Shown: piece by piece, positions 21,537-32,957 of the stretch | How the letters are laid out: every line of letters starts with the position of its first letter | Numbering within the stretch: position 1 is the stretch's first letter | From: Harenicola maris | GTDB lineage: Bacteria; Pseudomonadota; Alphaproteobacteria; Rhodobacterales; Rhodobacteraceae | Direction: 5' to 3' | Assembly (NCBI GenBank): GCA_018524345.1 | Contig: JADQAZ010000001.1 | Span: forward strand, 372,001-436,000 | Length of the DNA stretch: 64,000 nt | The notes under the pieces: generated by a model | The model's input: the letters and a program-made list of their open reading frames with translations, nothing else | Told to the model about the DNA's origin: nothing | The model's database searches: none | Made by a program: the position numbers and the translations under genes

Positions 21537-23656
21537 AGGGCTGTCTCCCCATCTTGGCGCAGGATGTCTTGGCGCACGGCGAAGGCGACGACGCTGTCGG
21601 CGGCGATGAGGGCCTCGCCGGTTTCAAGCTCGCAAAAGGCACCTTGCACCGAGAGGTCAGTGTCGATGCCGCGCAGCCAGTGCTGGCCCTTGGCGATCGG
21701 GGGCAGGCGCACGGGCAGGGCCATGTCCATGCGGTTGAAGGCGATGAAGACGGCGTCATCGCCGGCCTCATAGGCGGGGGCGGTCGCGCTGCCGCGCAGG
21801 GTGAGGCAGAAGTTGCTCATCCCCGGGTCGCGCCAGTGCAGGGGGCCGCCGGAGAAATCCGTCCATTGGACATCGGGTTTGCCGTCGCTCGGGCGGGCCT
21901 CTGCGTGCAGAAAGCGGGTTTGGCGCAAGACGGGGTGGGCACGGCGGAAGGCGGAGATCGCGGCGGTGAAGGTTTGGGTTTCGGCATCGGCCCTGTCCCA
22001 GTTCAGCCAGCCGGTTTCGTTGTCCTGACAATAGGCGTTGTTGTTGCCGCCTTGGGAGTTGGAGAATTCATCCCCCGCCAGAAGCATGGGCGTGCCTTGG
22101 GACAGGAACAGGGTGGCGAGCATGTTGCGTTGCCGCCGCGCGCGTTTGGCGCGGATGGCGGGGTCGTCTGTTTCGCCCTCGACGCCGCAGTTGTCGGAGT
22201 AGTTGGAGTGGTGCCCGTCTTGGTTATTCTCGGTATTCGCCTCGTTGTGGCGGTGGTTGTAGCGGGTGGTGTCGGCGGTGGTGAAACCGTCGTGGGAGGC
22301 GATGAAATTGACCGAGGCGGTGCTGCGCCGTCCGGTGTGGTCGAATTTATCGGCCGAGCCGAGCAGGCGCGCGCCGAGTTCCTGCGCGCTATGGGCATCG
22401 CCGCGCCAGTAGCGGCGCACGGTGTCGCGGTAGCTGTCGTTCCATTCGCAGAACTCGGGCGGGAAGCCGCCCAGCTGGTAGCCGCCGGGGCCGATGTCCC
22501 ATGGCTCTGCGATCATGCGTTTTGAGGCAAGGAGGGGATCCTGCCGCAGGGCGTCGAAGAAGCCGCCCCATGGGTCGAACCCGTGGGCCTCGCGGCCCAG
22601 AGTGGTGGCGAGGTCGAAGCGGAAACCGTCGATCCCCATTTCGCCGGCCCAGAAGCGCAGGCTGTCGAGGACCATGCGCAGCACGAAGGGGTGGGCGACG
22701 TTGAGCGTATTGCCGCAGCCGGTGTCATTGACGTAGTAGCGCGGCTGGCCCGAGAGCAGCCGGTAGTAGGAGGCATTGTCGAGGCCGCGGAAGGAGAGGG
22801 TGGGGCCGTTCTGGTCGCCCTCTGCCGTGTGGTTATAGACCACATCGAGGATCACCTCGATCCCTGCGGCGTGGAAACGGTCGACCATCTGGCGAAAGCC
22901 GATGAGGCCTTGGGGGCCGAAGTAGCGGGGCTCTGCCGCGAAGAAGCCGATGGTGTTGTAGCCCCAGTAATTCGTCAGCCCGCGTTTGAGCAGGAAGCTG
23001 TCGTCAAGAAAGCCATGCACGGGGAGGAGTTCGACCGATTTGACGCCGAGGTTTGTCAGGTGGTCCAGCATGGGCGCGGTGGCCAGCCCCTCGTATGTGC
23101 CGCGCAGGCCCTCGGGGATATCGGGGTGGGTTTGGGTGAGGCCGCGCACATGGGCCTCGTAGATGACATCGCGGGCCGGTTGGCCGGGCTCTATCGCGCG
23201 GATGGCGTCGAACAGGGCGGGGTCGGAGACCACGGATTTGGCCACATGGGGGGCGCTGTCGAGTTCGCTGAACGACAGGTCCGTTTTGGCCGAGGAGGGC
23301 AGGTAGCCAAGGGTGGCGGGATTGTCGGACCATGCGCCGATTGTCTCGCGGGTATAGGGATCGGCCAGCAGTTTGTGGGGGTTGAAGCGGTGCCCTTTTT
23401 CGGGATCGAAGCTGCCGTAGGCGCGATAGCCGTAGGGGGTGCCGGGTGTCACGCCGGGGAGATAGCCGTGCCAGACATTGCCGCAGCGCTCGGGCAGGGG
23501 GATCTGGGCGATCTCGCGGCTGCCATCGGGCGAGAAGAGGCAGAGGTGCATGGCGCTGGCGTTTTCGGAAAACACGGCGAAGTTAACCCCTGCGCCATCG
23601 AAATGGGCGCCGAGGCGATGCGGGGTGCCGGCTGTGATATCGGTGGGATGTGTCAC
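21533..23656 (-). CDS. glgX: Glycogen debranching enzyme
   Basis: GH13 isoamylase-type enzyme that hydrolyses alpha-1,6 branches trimmed by phosphorylase. The 707-residue protein has an N-terminal CBM48 domain (GAHFDGAGVNFAVFSENA) and the (beta/alpha)8 core with VIYEAHVRGLT, EVILDVVYNHTAEG, DGFRFDLATTLGRE (nucleophile near residue 347) and FIASHDGFT. I place the start at a GTG 15 bases after the glgA stop; the longer frame overlaps glgA by about 100 bases and adds no homology. It lies between glgA and malQ in the operon. Confidence 0.92.
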
Positions 23657-23670
23657 GTTGTTTCCGTGGG

Positions 23671-25101
23671 TTAGGCGCGGAGCTTGCGATAGATATCGAG
23701 GTAGGCGGCGGCGGAGCTGTCCCAGCCGACGGGATGGGACATAGCGCGGGTCATCATCGCCGACCACAGCTGTGGCTGGCGATAAAGGGCGATGGTGCGG
23801 TCGATGGCGCGGCCCAGCATGGTGGCGTTGATCGGGTTGAATTGCACGCCCGTGGCGCAGCCAGCGGCGAGGGCGGCCTCGTTCGCGTCGATCACCGTAT
23901 CGGCGAGGCCGCCGGTGCGGGCGACGACGGGCAGGGTGCCGTAGCGCAGCCCGTAGAGCTGTGTCAGCCCGCAGGGTTCGAACCGCGAGGGGATCAGGAT
24001 CGCATCGGCGCCGCCCTGCATCAGGTGCGAGAGCGGCTCGTCATAGCCGATGATCGTGCCGACAGAGCCCGCAAAGCGGCGCGAGGCGTCGATGAAGGCC
24101 TCCTCCAGCCAGTCCTCGCCGCTGCCCAGAAGGGCGAGTTTGCCGCCGTTTTCGACCATGGCGGGCAGGCAGTCCAGCAGCAGATCGAGCCCCTTTTGCG
24201 AGGTCAGGCGGCTGATGACGCAGAAGATCGGCCCCTCGCTGTAATGCAGGCCAAAGCGGGACTGGATTTCCGCGCGGCTGGCGCGTTTGCCGGAATGGTC
24301 CGCGGCGGAGTAGGGCGCGGGGAGGGCGGGGTCTGTCTCGGGGTTCCAGACATCGGTGTCGATGCCGTTGAGGATGCCGTGCAGATCGCCGCGCCGCGCC
24401 TGCAAAAGCCCCTCAAGCCCCATACCGAATTCGGGCAACATGAGTTCGGCGGCATAGGTCGGGCTGACGGTGGTGATGGATTGCGACAGGGCGAGGGCGG
24501 CTTTGAGAAAGCTGATTTTGCCATAGTATTCAACGCCGTCCGGCGTGAACATATCGGCGTTGAGGCGCAGGGCGCCAAGGCGGGTGGCGTCGAATGTGCC
24601 CTGAAAGGCGATGTTGTGGATGGTGGCGACCACGGGGGGCGTGCTTTGCCCCGACTGGCGCAGATAGGCGGGCAGCAGGCCGGCCTGCCAGTCGTGCGCG
24701 TTGACCACATCGGGTTGCCAGCCCGCGCGGCCAAGGGCCACCTCGGCCCCGGCAAAGGAGAGCGCGGCAAAGCGCAGGTCGTTGTCGGGCCAGTCGTGGC
24801 CATTGCTGCCCAGATAGATGCTGCCCTGCCTGTCATAGAGATGCGGCGCATCGAGGAGCAGCAGATCGAGGCCCTCTGCATGGGCCGCGAGGAGGCGGGC
24901 GGGGCCGCCGAAGAGGTCATCGAACTGCATCACCTGCGCGGCGCCCTGCACCTGCCCCGCAAGGGCGGGATAGGCGGGGAGCATCACCCTGACATCGCAG
25001 CCCGCCTGCATCAGCGCCTTGGGCACTGCGCCGATCACATCGGCCAGCCCGCCGGTTTTGACGAAGGGCGCACATTCGGAGGCAACGAAGAGGATGTTCA
25101 C
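23671..25101 (-). CDS. glgA: Glycogen synthase (ADP-glucose)
   Basis: GT5 glycosyltransferase that elongates glycogen from ADP-glucose. The 476-residue protein starts MNILFVASECAPFVKTGGLADVIGAVP; KTGGLADV (residues 15-22) binds ADP-glucose. The C-terminal nucleotide domain has PSRFEPCGLTQLYGLRYGTLPVV, typical of GT5. The start lies two bases after the glgC stop, so both synthesis steps are tightly coupled. Confidence 0.95.
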   Translation of the reverse strand: MNILFVASECAPFVKTGGLADVIGAVPKALMQAGCDVRVMLPAYPALAGQVQGAAQVMQFDDLFGGPARLLAAHAEGLDLLLLDAPHLYDRQGSIYLGSNGHDWPDNDLRFAALSFAGAEVALGRAGWQPDVVNAHDWQAGLLPAYLRQSGQSTPPVVATIHNIAFQGTFDATRLGALRLNADMFTPDGVEYYGKISFLKAALALSQSITTVSPTYAAELMLPEFGMGLEGLLQARRGDLHGILNGIDTDVWNPETDPALPAPYSAADHSGKRASRAEIQSRFGLHYSEGPIFCVISRLTSQKGLDLLLDCLPAMVENGGKLALLGSGEDWLEEAFIDASRRFAGSVGTIIGYDEPLSHLMQGGADAILIPSRFEPCGLTQLYGLRYGTLPVVARTGGLADTVIDANEAALAAGCATGVQFNPINATMLGRAIDRTIALYRQPQLWSAMMTRAMSHPVGWDSSAAAYLDIYRKLRA

Positions 25102-25103
25102 GA

Positions 25104-26363
25104 TTAGGAGTCCAGTCTGTCGATCATAGGCTGTGTTATCAGGCAGATGCCGCCCGGTGAACGGCGGAAGCGGGCGGCGTCGGCCTCTGCGTCCTCTCCC
25201 ACGATGAGGCCCGCGGGGATTTGCACGCCGCGGTCCACCACCACATTCGTCAGCCGCGCGTTCCGGTGGATTTCTGCATAGGGCATGACGACCACGCCGG
25301 AAAGCTGGGAAAAGGAGTGGGTGCGCACGCCGGTGAAGAGCAGGCAGCGCTCCAGAGAGGAGCCGGAGATGATGCAGCCGCCCGAAACCATGGAAGAGAC
25401 AGCAGAGCCGCGGCGGCCGTCCTCGTTATGGATGAATTTGGCCGGGGCGGTGAGTTCGGAGTTGGTCCAGATCGGCCATTCGTTGTCGTAGAGGTCAAGT
25501 TCTGGCTGGAAATCTGTCAGGTCGATATTGGCCTGCCAGAAGGCATCCACCGTGCCGACATCGCGCCAGTAGGGTTCCTTTTCCAAGCCCGAGCGCACGC
25601 AGGAGCGCGAGAAGGGGTGGGCGATAGCGGAGCCGCGTTCGACCAGCATGGGGATGATGTCGCCGCCGAAGTCGTGATCGTAGCCCTCTTTCGCGGCGGC
25701 CTCGTCCAGCAATTCAAACAGACGTTTGGTTTCGAAGACATAGATGCCCATGCTGGCCAGCGCCATGTCGGGGTTGCCGGGCATGGCGGGGGGATCGGCG
25801 GGTTTTTCAACGAATTCAAGGATTTTGTCGGAGGTGTCGACCTTCATCACGCCAAAGCCGGAGGCCTCTGTGCGGGGGACCTCTATGCAGCCGACGGTGA
25901 CCTCTGCGCCCGAGGTGACGTGGTGCTGGATCATCAGGGAGTAATCTTGTTTGTAGATGTGATCGCCCGCCAGAATGACGATGTATTTGGGGGCGTAGCC
26001 CTCGATCACATGGCGGTTCTGGGCGACGGCATCTGCGGTGCCTTTATACCAGTTTTCGTTGTTCATCTGCTGGGAGGCGGGCAGGATATCGAGGCTTTCG
26101 TTGCGCTCGGCGCGGAAAAAACTCCATCCCCGTTGCAGGTGGCGGATCAGGGAGTGCGCCTTGTATTGGGTGGCCACGCCGATGCGGCGGATGCCGGAGT
26201 TCACAGCGTTGGAGAGGGGAAAGTCGATGATGCGGCTTTTGCCGCCAAAATACATCGCCGGTTTGGCGCGGGTGTCTGTCAGCTCGAACAGGCGGCTGCC
26301 GCGTCCGCCCGCCAGAACGAAGGCCATTGATTGCTGTGCCAGTCTTTGTGATTCCGTGTCCAT
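25104..26363 (-). CDS. glgC: Glucose-1-phosphate adenylyltransferase
   Basis: Makes ADP-glucose from glucose-1-phosphate and ATP, the committed and normally allosterically controlled step. The 419-residue protein has the pyrophosphorylase signature [19 protein letters not shown] (about residues 18-36), [13 protein letters not shown], and the substrate motif FVEKPADPP. The C-terminal part is the left-handed beta-helix regulatory domain ([24 protein letters not shown]). The allosteric effectors (fructose-6-phosphate or pyruvate in alphaproteobacteria) cannot be read from the sequence alone. Confidence 0.95.
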   Translation of the reverse strand: MDTESQRLAQQSMAFVLAGGRGSRLFELTDTRAKPAMYFGGKSRIIDFPLSNAVNSGIRRIGVATQYKAHSLIRHLQRGWSFFRAERNESLDILPASQQMNNENWYKGTADAVAQNRHVIEGYAPKYIVILAGDHIYKQDYSLMIQHHVTSGAEVTVGCIEVPRTEASGFGVMKVDTSDKILEFVEKPADPPAMPGNPDMALASMGIYVFETKRLFELLDEAAAKEGYDHDFGGDIIPMLVERGSAIAHPFSRSCVRSGLEKEPYWRDVGTVDAFWQANIDLTDFQPELDLYDNEWPIWTNSELTAPAKFIHNEDGRRGSAVSSMVSGGCIISGSSLERCLLFTGVRTHSFSQLSGVVVMPYAEIHRNARLTNVVVDRGVQIPAGLIVGEDAEADAARFRRSPGGICLITQPMIDRLDS

Positions 26364-26403
26364 CTTTTTCCTCTCCCTCAGAAAATCGTGGTTTTTGTTG
26401 GCT

Positions 26404-28602
26404 TTACCCGTCCTGCTGCAACTCGAAAAATAATGTCGAAAGGGGGGGCAGGGTCAGCGAGACAGAGTGTTCGCGGCCCGAGGCCGCCACCTGTTCGCTG
26501 TCTGCGCCGCCCATGTTCCCGCGGTCCATCCCGCCGTAGGCCTTGGCGTCTGTGTTGAGCTTTTCCACCCAGTGGCCGGGGGCCGGCACGCCGATGCGGC
26601 GGGCGCTGCGCTCCACCGGGGTCATGTTACAAACGACCAGCACGGGGGCGCTGCCCTTTGCGCCATGGCGGATCCATGCGAAGAGGCTTTCCTCTGTCGC
26701 GCCGCCCTCGACCCATTCAAAACCTTCCGCCTTGCAGTCGAGCTCGTGCAGGGCCGGGGTGGATGTATAGAGCGCGTTCAGGTCGCGCAGCAGGGTTTGC
26801 ATGCCTGCGTGCAGGTCATTGCCCAAGAGGTGCCAATCGAGGCTGGCGTTGTGGTTCCATTCCATGCCTTGGGCAAATTCGCAGCCCATAAACAGCAGCT
26901 TTTTGCCCGGATGGCCCCACATAAACCCATAGTAGGCGCGCAGGTTGGCGAATTTATCCGCCCCTTCGCCGGGCATCTTGTCGATCATGGAGCCCTTGCC
27001 GTGGACGACCTCGTCATGGCTGATCGGGAGGATGAAATTTTCGGAGAAAGCGTAGTGCAATCCGAAGGTCATTTTATGGTGGTGGTATTTGCGGTTGATC
27101 GGGTCCTCGGCCATGTAGGAGAGGGTGTCGTTCATCCAGCCCATGTTCCATTTGTACCCGAAGCCAAGGCCGCCCGTATCGGCGGGGCCGGAGACCCCGG
27201 GGAAGGCGGTGCTTTCCTCGGCCACGGTCATGATGCCGGGCACCTCGCCGTAGGCGACGGTATTGGTGCGCTGCATAAAGGCGATGGCCTCGAGGTTTTC
27301 GCGGCCGCCGTATTGGTTGGGAATCCATTCGCCGTCTTTGCGCGAGTAGTCGCGATAGAGCATGGAGGCCACGGCATCGACGCGCAGCCCGTCGATATGG
27401 TGTTCCTTGAGCCAGTAGATGGCATTGGCGACGAGGTAGTTGGAGACCTCTGCCCGGCCATAGTTATAGACCAGAGTGTTCCAGTCGGGGTGGAACCCCT
27501 CGCGCCGGTCGGCGTGTTCGTAAAGGGGCGTGCCGTCGAACTGGCCGAGGCCATGGGCATCCTCGGGGAAGTGGCCGGGGACCCAGTCGAGGATCAGGCC
27601 GATGTCGGATTTGTGGCATGCCTCGACGAAGGCGCGGAATTCGGCGGGGGTGCCGTGGCGGATTGTGGGGGCGTAGAGGCCGACGGGTTGATAGCCCCAA
27701 GAGCCGTCAAAGGGGAACTCCGAGATCGGCATCAATTCGATATGGGTAAAGCCCATATCCTTGGCATAGGTGACCAGTTCGCTGGCGAGTTCGAGGTAGG
27801 AGAGCGGGCGGTCGCCGTCATCCGGCACGCGGCGCCATGAGCCGAGGTGGACCTCGTAGACCGAGATCGGCTGATCGATGCGCTGCGCGGCCTCGCGTTT
27901 GGACATCCAGCCCTTGTCGCCCCATTTATAGCCGCGCAGATCGCGCACGACGCTGGCGGTTTTGGGCGGGTGTTCGGCGCCAAAGCCGAAGGGGTCGGCC
28001 TTTTGCGGCAGGAGGGTGCCGTGCTGGTCCTGAAGTTCGTATTTATAGGCCTCGCCCTCGCCGATGCCGGGCAGGAAGATTTCCCAGACGCCGGTGGAGC
28101 CGCGTTGCCGCATGATGTTGCGCCGCCCGTCCCAGCCGTTGAAATCGCCCACAACGGAGACGCGGCGCGCATTGGGGGCCCAGACGGCGAAATGGGTGCC
28201 GTCTACGCCCTCGTGACTCATGACATGGGCGCCGAGAACCTCCCAGAGGTTCAGATGCGCGCCCTCTGCGATCAGGTGTTCGTCGAGTTCGCCCAGAACG
28301 GGGCCGAAACGGTAGGGGTCCTCTGCCTCCCAGACGTCCGAGTCTTTGGTATAGCGCAGCCGGTAGGCAAAGGGGGCTTTGCGGCGCGGGACGGGGGCGG
28401 CGAAGAGGTCCGGTGCCGCCTCGACTCTGTCCAGCGGGCAAAGGGTTTTGCCGGTTTTGGCGTCCAGCACCTCGACCGCATCCACACCGGGGGCAAAGAC
28501 CCGAATGACCTGTTTTCCGGCGACCTCATGCTGGCCGAGGACAGCAAAGGGGTTGGAGTGGCTACCATGAGCGATGGCATGGGCATCGTTTAGGTCAATC
28601 AT
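26404..28602 (-). CDS. glgB: 1,4-alpha-glucan branching enzyme
   Basis: GH13 branching enzyme that creates alpha-1,6 links in glycogen. The 732-residue protein has two N-terminal beta domains (including CBM48 with [20 protein letters not shown]), then the barrel with [30 protein letters not shown] (nucleophile near residue 407) and [11 protein letters not shown], and an all-beta C-terminal domain. The length is standard. It sits 34 bases after glgP and 40 bases before glgC. Confidence 0.95.
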   Translation of the reverse strand: MIDLNDAHAIAHGSHSNPFAVLGQHEVAGKQVIRVFAPGVDAVEVLDAKTGKTLCPLDRVEAAPDLFAAPVPRRKAPFAYRLRYTKDSDVWEAEDPYRFGPVLGELDEHLIAEGAHLNLWEVLGAHVMSHEGVDGTHFAVWAPNARRVSVVGDFNGWDGRRNIMRQRGSTGVWEIFLPGIGEGEAYKYELQDQHGTLLPQKADPFGFGAEHPPKTASVVRDLRGYKWGDKGWMSKREAAQRIDQPISVYEVHLGSWRRVPDDGDRPLSYLELASELVTYAKDMGFTHIELMPISEFPFDGSWGYQPVGLYAPTIRHGTPAEFRAFVEACHKSDIGLILDWVPGHFPEDAHGLGQFDGTPLYEHADRREGFHPDWNTLVYNYGRAEVSNYLVANAIYWLKEHHIDGLRVDAVASMLYRDYSRKDGEWIPNQYGGRENLEAIAFMQRTNTVAYGEVPGIMTVAEESTAFPGVSGPADTGGLGFGYKWNMGWMNDTLSYMAEDPINRKYHHHKMTFGLHYAFSENFILPISHDEVVHGKGSMIDKMPGEGADKFANLRAYYGFMWGHPGKKLLFMGCEFAQGMEWNHNASLDWHLLGNDLHAGMQTLLRDLNALYTSTPALHELDCKAEGFEWVEGGATEESLFAWIRHGAKGSAPVLVVCNMTPVERSARRIGVPAPGHWVEKLNTDAKAYGGMDRGNMGGADSEQVAASGREHSVSLTLPPLSTLFFELQQDG

Positions 28603-28636
28603 GGCAAATACCTCCCGTTATTGCTGACTGGCTGGG

Positions 28637-31036
28637 TTATTCGGTCTTGAGCGATGGGGCGTTCCAGATGTCCTTTGCGTAGCTGCCGATTGTCCGGTCG
28701 GAGGAGAACCACCCCATGCCGGCTGTGTTCAATGCGGCCATTTTGGTCCAGCCGGCGGTGTCACGGTAGGCTGTGTCCACTTTGCGCTGTGCGTCAAAAT
28801 AGCTGTCGAAATCACAGGTTACGAGGAAATAGTCGTGTTCGTAAAGGTTCCTTAGCAAGCCATCGTAGCGATGCGCGTCGCCGCCGGAGAAAACGCCATC
28901 GGCGATCTGGCCAAGGACGCGGGGCAAATGGGGGCTGGCCTCGATGGCGGCGCGGGCATAGCCGGGCTGTTGGCGGCGCTCCATCACCTCTTGGGCTGTG
29001 AGGCCGAAGAGGAAGAAGTTTTCCGCCCCGACGTGGTCGCGGATTTCGACATTCGCGCCGTCCAGCGTGCCGATGGTGGGCGAGCCGTTGAGCGAGAGTT
29101 TCATGTTGCCGGTGCCGGAGGCCTCCTTGCCCGCTGTCGAGATCTGCTCTGACAGGTCAGAGGCGGGGATCAAGAGTTCGGCCATGGAAACATTGTAGTT
29201 TTCGGGGAAAACCACCTGCAGCAGGTCCTTGGTCACCGGGTCACCGTTGATGGTGGCGGCGACATCGTTGATCAGGCGGATGATGGATTTGGCCAGCACA
29301 TAGCCGGGGGCCGCCTTGCCGCCAAAGATTTTGACCCGCGGGGTCCAGTCGCCATTGGGGTTATCCTTGATGGCGTTCCACAGGGCGATGGTTTCCAGAA
29401 TATTCATATGCTGGCGTTTGTATTCGTGGATGCGCTTGATCTGGATGTCGAACATGGCGGCGGGGTCGATCACGGTGCCGTCGCGGTCCTTGAGCCATTG
29501 GGCCAGACGTTCCTTGTTCGCGGTTTTCGCGGCGCGGAATTTTTCCTGAAAGGCGGCGTCCTCGGCGTGGGGGCGCAGGGCGGTGAGCTGTTCGAGGTCA
29601 TCGGGCCAGTCGGTGCCGATGGTTTCGTTGATCAGACCCCGCAGGGGCGGGTTGCAGGAATAGAGCCAGCGGCGCGGGGTGATGCCGTTGGTCTGGTTGA
29701 TGATCCGCTCGGGGTAGGCGGCGTGCAGGTCGGAAAACACGGTTTCCTTGACCAGATCGGAGTGCAGCGCCGAGACGCCGTTGACCGTATGGGCCATGAT
29801 GAAGGCCAACTCGCCCATCTTGACCTCTCCGTGTTCGATGATGCGGATGCCCGAACCGGTGACGAAAAGGTGGGTTTCCTGGATCATCTCGATGATGCGG
29901 TGGTGGCGCGGCAGGATGCGGGCAAAGAGGCCCTCTGGCCACCGCTCCAGCGCCTCGGGCAGGAGGGTGTGGTTGGTAAAGCTGAGGCAGGCGCGGGCGG
30001 TTTCGATCGCCTTGTCCATCGCCATGCCATGGACATCGGCGAGCAGGCGGACAAGTTCCGGCCCCGCGATGGCGGGGTGGGTGTCGTTCAGCTGGATCGC
30101 GGCGTGATCGGCGATGTCCTCCAGCGCGATGCCTTGGGATTGCAACCGGCGCAGCACGTCCTGGATCGAGGCGGAGGTGAAGAAATACTCCTGCTTGAGG
30201 CGCAGCTCCTTGCCCATCTCGGTGGTGTCATCGGGGTAGAGGACGCGGCTGATCGTGCGGGCGAGGCTTTCGGGGGCGTTGGCCTGCAGGTAGTCGCCGC
30301 GGTTGAAGCTTTCGAGGTCAAAGAGCTTGGTCGGCTTGGCCGCCCAGAGGCGCAGGGTGTTGGCCCATTTGCCCTGCCAGCCGACGACGGGGGTGTCATA
30401 GGCGACGGCGTTGACGGTTTCATTGGGGTGCCAGATGGCTTTGCCATCGCTTTCGCTGACGTAGCCGCCGAAGTGGATCGGGTAGCAGACCTCGGGGCGT
30501 TCGAATTCCCATGCGTGGCGCTGTGCGAGCCAGCTTTCTGCGGTTTCGACCTGTTCGCCGTTTTCGAAATGCTGCTCGAAGAGCCCGTGTTCATAGCGGA
30601 TGCCATAGCCATAGGCGGGGATCGAGAGGGTCGAGAGGCTGTCGAGGAAGCAGGCGGCGAGGCGGCCGAGGCCGCCGTTTCCGAGGGCGGCGTCGGGCTC
30701 GTCGGCGACGACGGCGGCGTAGTCCTGCCCCAGCATTTCCATGGCTTCGCGGGCTTTTTCCTCAACACAAAGGTTGATGGCCACGTCTTCGATCAGCCGG
30801 CCCATGAGGAATTCCATCGACAGGTAATAGACGCGCTTTGCCTTGTTTTCATAGGTTTCGCGGATGGAGGCGAGCCATGGTTCGACCACCAGATCGCGCA
30901 GGGTCAAGGACAGCGCCATGCGCCAGTCGTATTGGGTGGCGCCTGCTGCGTCCTTGCACAGGGAGTATTGCAGGTGGCGTTCCACGCCGTCGCGAATTGC
31001 CGCGGCATCAATGCTGGTTTGGATGTCTTTTGGCAT
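28637..31036 (-). CDS. glgP: Glycogen phosphorylase
   Basis: GT35 PLP enzyme that releases glucose-1-phosphate from glycogen chain ends. The 799-residue protein contains the PLP lysine in KEASGTGNMKLSLNG (near residue 645), the early YYLSMEFLMGR motif and FGGKAAPGY in the C-terminal domain. A GTG lies two codons upstream, but the GGAG ribosome site is eight bases from the chosen ATG and only two from the GTG. It is the first gene of the seven-gene glycogen operon, so the operon joins breakdown and synthesis under one promoter, with a LacI-type operator upstream. Confidence 0.95.
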   Translation of the reverse strand: MPKDIQTSIDAAAIRDGVERHLQYSLCKDAAGATQYDWRMALSLTLRDLVVEPWLASIRETYENKAKRVYYLSMEFLMGRLIEDVAINLCVEEKAREAMEMLGQDYAAVVADEPDAALGNGGLGRLAACFLDSLSTLSIPAYGYGIRYEHGLFEQHFENGEQVETAESWLAQRHAWEFERPEVCYPIHFGGYVSESDGKAIWHPNETVNAVAYDTPVVGWQGKWANTLRLWAAKPTKLFDLESFNRGDYLQANAPESLARTISRVLYPDDTTEMGKELRLKQEYFFTSASIQDVLRRLQSQGIALEDIADHAAIQLNDTHPAIAGPELVRLLADVHGMAMDKAIETARACLSFTNHTLLPEALERWPEGLFARILPRHHRIIEMIQETHLFVTGSGIRIIEHGEVKMGELAFIMAHTVNGVSALHSDLVKETVFSDLHAAYPERIINQTNGITPRRWLYSCNPPLRGLINETIGTDWPDDLEQLTALRPHAEDAAFQEKFRAAKTANKERLAQWLKDRDGTVIDPAAMFDIQIKRIHEYKRQHMNILETIALWNAIKDNPNGDWTPRVKIFGGKAAPGYVLAKSIIRLINDVAATINGDPVTKDLLQVVFPENYNVSMAELLIPASDLSEQISTAGKEASGTGNMKLSLNGSPTIGTLDGANVEIRDHVGAENFFLFGLTAQEVMERRQQPGYARAAIEASPHLPRVLGQIADGVFSGGDAHRYDGLLRNLYEHDYFLVTCDFDSYFDAQRKVDTAYRDTAGWTKMAALNTAGMGWFSSDRTIGSYAKDIWNAPSLKTE

Positions 31037-31376
31037 TGTCACTTCTCCACTCTGCGCCCGAAGGGGGGCGGGGATGTTTGCTGGGGGCGGCCTTGGGCCG
31101 GAATTTCAAGGGATGTTTTACGCGCAACGGGGGGCAGGCGCACCCTGTTTTTATTGAAATGTCAGCGCTAACATGTTTTTCGCCGAGGGGGTCTTTGGCG
31201 GCGAAGAGGGCAGGGCGTGGGGCGGGGTTTATCCCAATGGAATCCCTCGCAATATGCCGCGCGTGCGAAGGGGGGCTGGTGTTGGCGGTGCTCTTTGGGC
31301 GCTGTTGCCAAAATGCACCGCGCCCTTGGGGCACGGTGGTTTTGGCGGTGGTTTTGGCTGGGGTTATGGGGCGCGC
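31037..31376. other. Upstream region of the glycogen operon
   Basis: A 340-base spacer between glgP and the 3' end of glpD, both on the minus strand. It must hold the glg promoter. A LacI-type palindrome is at 31160-31173, annotated separately. I see no supported gene; frames on both strands are Gly- or Arg-rich and unlike proteins. Confidence 0.65.
31160..31173 (-). promoter_or_regulatory. LacI-type operator upstream of glgP
   Basis: Minus strand TGTTAGCGCTGACA, a 14-base palindrome with one mismatched pair, centred on GCGC with the CG core typical of LacI-family operators. It is about 125 bases before the glgP ATG. A close relative stands before the fructokinase gene (36808-36821). Confidence 0.7.
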
Positions 31377-32957
31377 TTAGCCTTGACTGGCGCGGATGAA
31401 CTCCTCGATCCGGGAGTGTTCCTCTGGCGTGGTTTTGAGGCCAAGGCGGGTGCGGCGCCAGAGGTAATCCTCTGCGCTGCGGACCCATTCGTTTGCCATG
31501 GTCCAGTTGAGTTCCGCCGCCGTGATGCTGGCGCCGAAATCCTCGCCCAGATCCTCGGCGGTTTTGGCATCGCCAAGGACGGACCAGCTCTCGGTGCCGT
31601 AGCAGCGCACCAGACGCCTCGCCCATTGGGGCGTGAGGAAGGCGTAATCCCCCTGCAGACGCGCGATAAGATCCGCCACACCATCAACGGGGAAGTCACC
31701 GCCCGGGAGGGCGGGGGTTTGCGTCCATGGGCCGGTTGCGGCGGGGAAATGGGGGGTGATTTCCTCCATCGCGCTCTCGGCGAGGCGGCGGAAGGTGGTG
31801 ATCTTGCCGCCAAAGATGTTCAAAACGGGCGCGCCATCCGTGTCTAGCCGGAGCGTGTAGTCGCGAGTGGCGGCCGAAGCAGAGCTGGCCCCGTCATCAT
31901 AGAGAGGACGCACGCCCGAATAGGTCCAGACTACATCATCAACAGTTAAGGACTGTTTAAAGTAGCCGGAGGCGAATTCCAGCAGGTAGTCGCGCTCTGC
32001 CTCGGAGCAGGTGGGGGCGGTGTCCGGATCGCTATGGTCGGCGTCGGTGGTGCCGATCAGGGTGAAGTCCTGCTCATAGGGGATGGCGAAGATGATCCGC
32101 CCGTCGGTGCCCTGAAAGAAGTAGCATTTATCGTGGTCATACAGACGTTTGGTCACGATATGGGAGCCGCGGACAAGGCGGACGCCCTCCTTGGAATTGA
32201 GGGCAAGCTGGTCCTGGATCACCTCGCCCACCCAAGGGCCGGCGGCGTTGACGAGGAGGCGGGCGCGCTCGGTGCGGGTCTCGCCGCTGGTCTCGTCGCG
32301 CAGGGTGATTTCCCAATGGTCGGCGTGGCGGGTGGTTTCGAGGACCTTGGTGCGGGTCATGATGCGGGCGCCGCGGGCCTCTGCGTCGCGGGCATTGAGG
32401 ACGACAAGGCGGCTGTCCTGAATCCAGCAGTCGGAATATTCGTAAGCCTTTTCAAAGCGATCATCGAGGGGGGCGCCCTCTGGCGTGCCTTTGAGCGACA
32501 GGGTTTTGGTGCCGGGGAGGATTTTGCGGCCGCCGAGGTTGTCATAGAGGAACAGGCCGAAACGGATCAGCCAAGCGGGGCGGCGGCCGCGCATCCATGG
32601 CATGACGAAGGAGAGCAGTTTCGAGGTGGGGGTGTCGTTCTCGAAGCGCATGTCGCGGTGGTAGGGCAGGACAAAGCGCATGGGCCATGAAATATGGGGC
32701 ATGGCGCGCAGCAGGACCTCGCGTTCGATCAGGGCCTCGCGCACGAGGCGGACCTCGAAATACTCCAGATAGCGCAGCCCGCCGTGGAACAATTTGGTCG
32801 AGGAAGAGGAGGTGGCCGAGGCCAGATCGCCCATCTCTGCCAGCGCCACGGAGAGGCCGCGCCCCGCCGCATCGCGGGCGATGCCGCAGCCGTTGATGCC
32901 GCCGCCGATGATGAAGATATCGGTGATTTCTTGTGTATTTTCTTGGGGTTGTGTCAT
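31377..32957 (-). CDS. glpD: Glycerol-3-phosphate dehydrogenase (aerobic, FAD)
   Basis: Membrane-associated flavoprotein that oxidises sn-glycerol-3-phosphate to dihydroxyacetone phosphate and passes electrons to quinone. The 526-residue protein has the FAD-binding GGGINGCGIARDAAGRG (residues 18-34) and the family motif SSSSTKLFHGGLRYLE. The C-terminal helical domain covers the last 130 residues. Its ATG overlaps the glpR stop by four bases, so regulator and enzyme are co-expressed. No glycerol kinase or transporter is in the window. Confidence 0.93.
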   Translation of the reverse strand: MTQPQENTQEITDIFIIGGGINGCGIARDAAGRGLSVALAEMGDLASATSSSSTKLFHGGLRYLEYFEVRLVREALIEREVLLRAMPHISWPMRFVLPYHRDMRFENDTPTSKLLSFVMPWMRGRRPAWLIRFGLFLYDNLGGRKILPGTKTLSLKGTPEGAPLDDRFEKAYEYSDCWIQDSRLVVLNARDAEARGARIMTRTKVLETTRHADHWEITLRDETSGETRTERARLLVNAAGPWVGEVIQDQLALNSKEGVRLVRGSHIVTKRLYDHDKCYFFQGTDGRIIFAIPYEQDFTLIGTTDADHSDPDTAPTCSEAERDYLLEFASGYFKQSLTVDDVVWTYSGVRPLYDDGASSASAATRDYTLRLDTDGAPVLNIFGGKITTFRRLAESAMEEITPHFPAATGPWTQTPALPGGDFPVDGVADLIARLQGDYAFLTPQWARRLVRCYGTESWSVLGDAKTAEDLGEDFGASITAAELNWTMANEWVRSAEDYLWRRTRLGLKTTPEEHSRIEEFIRASQG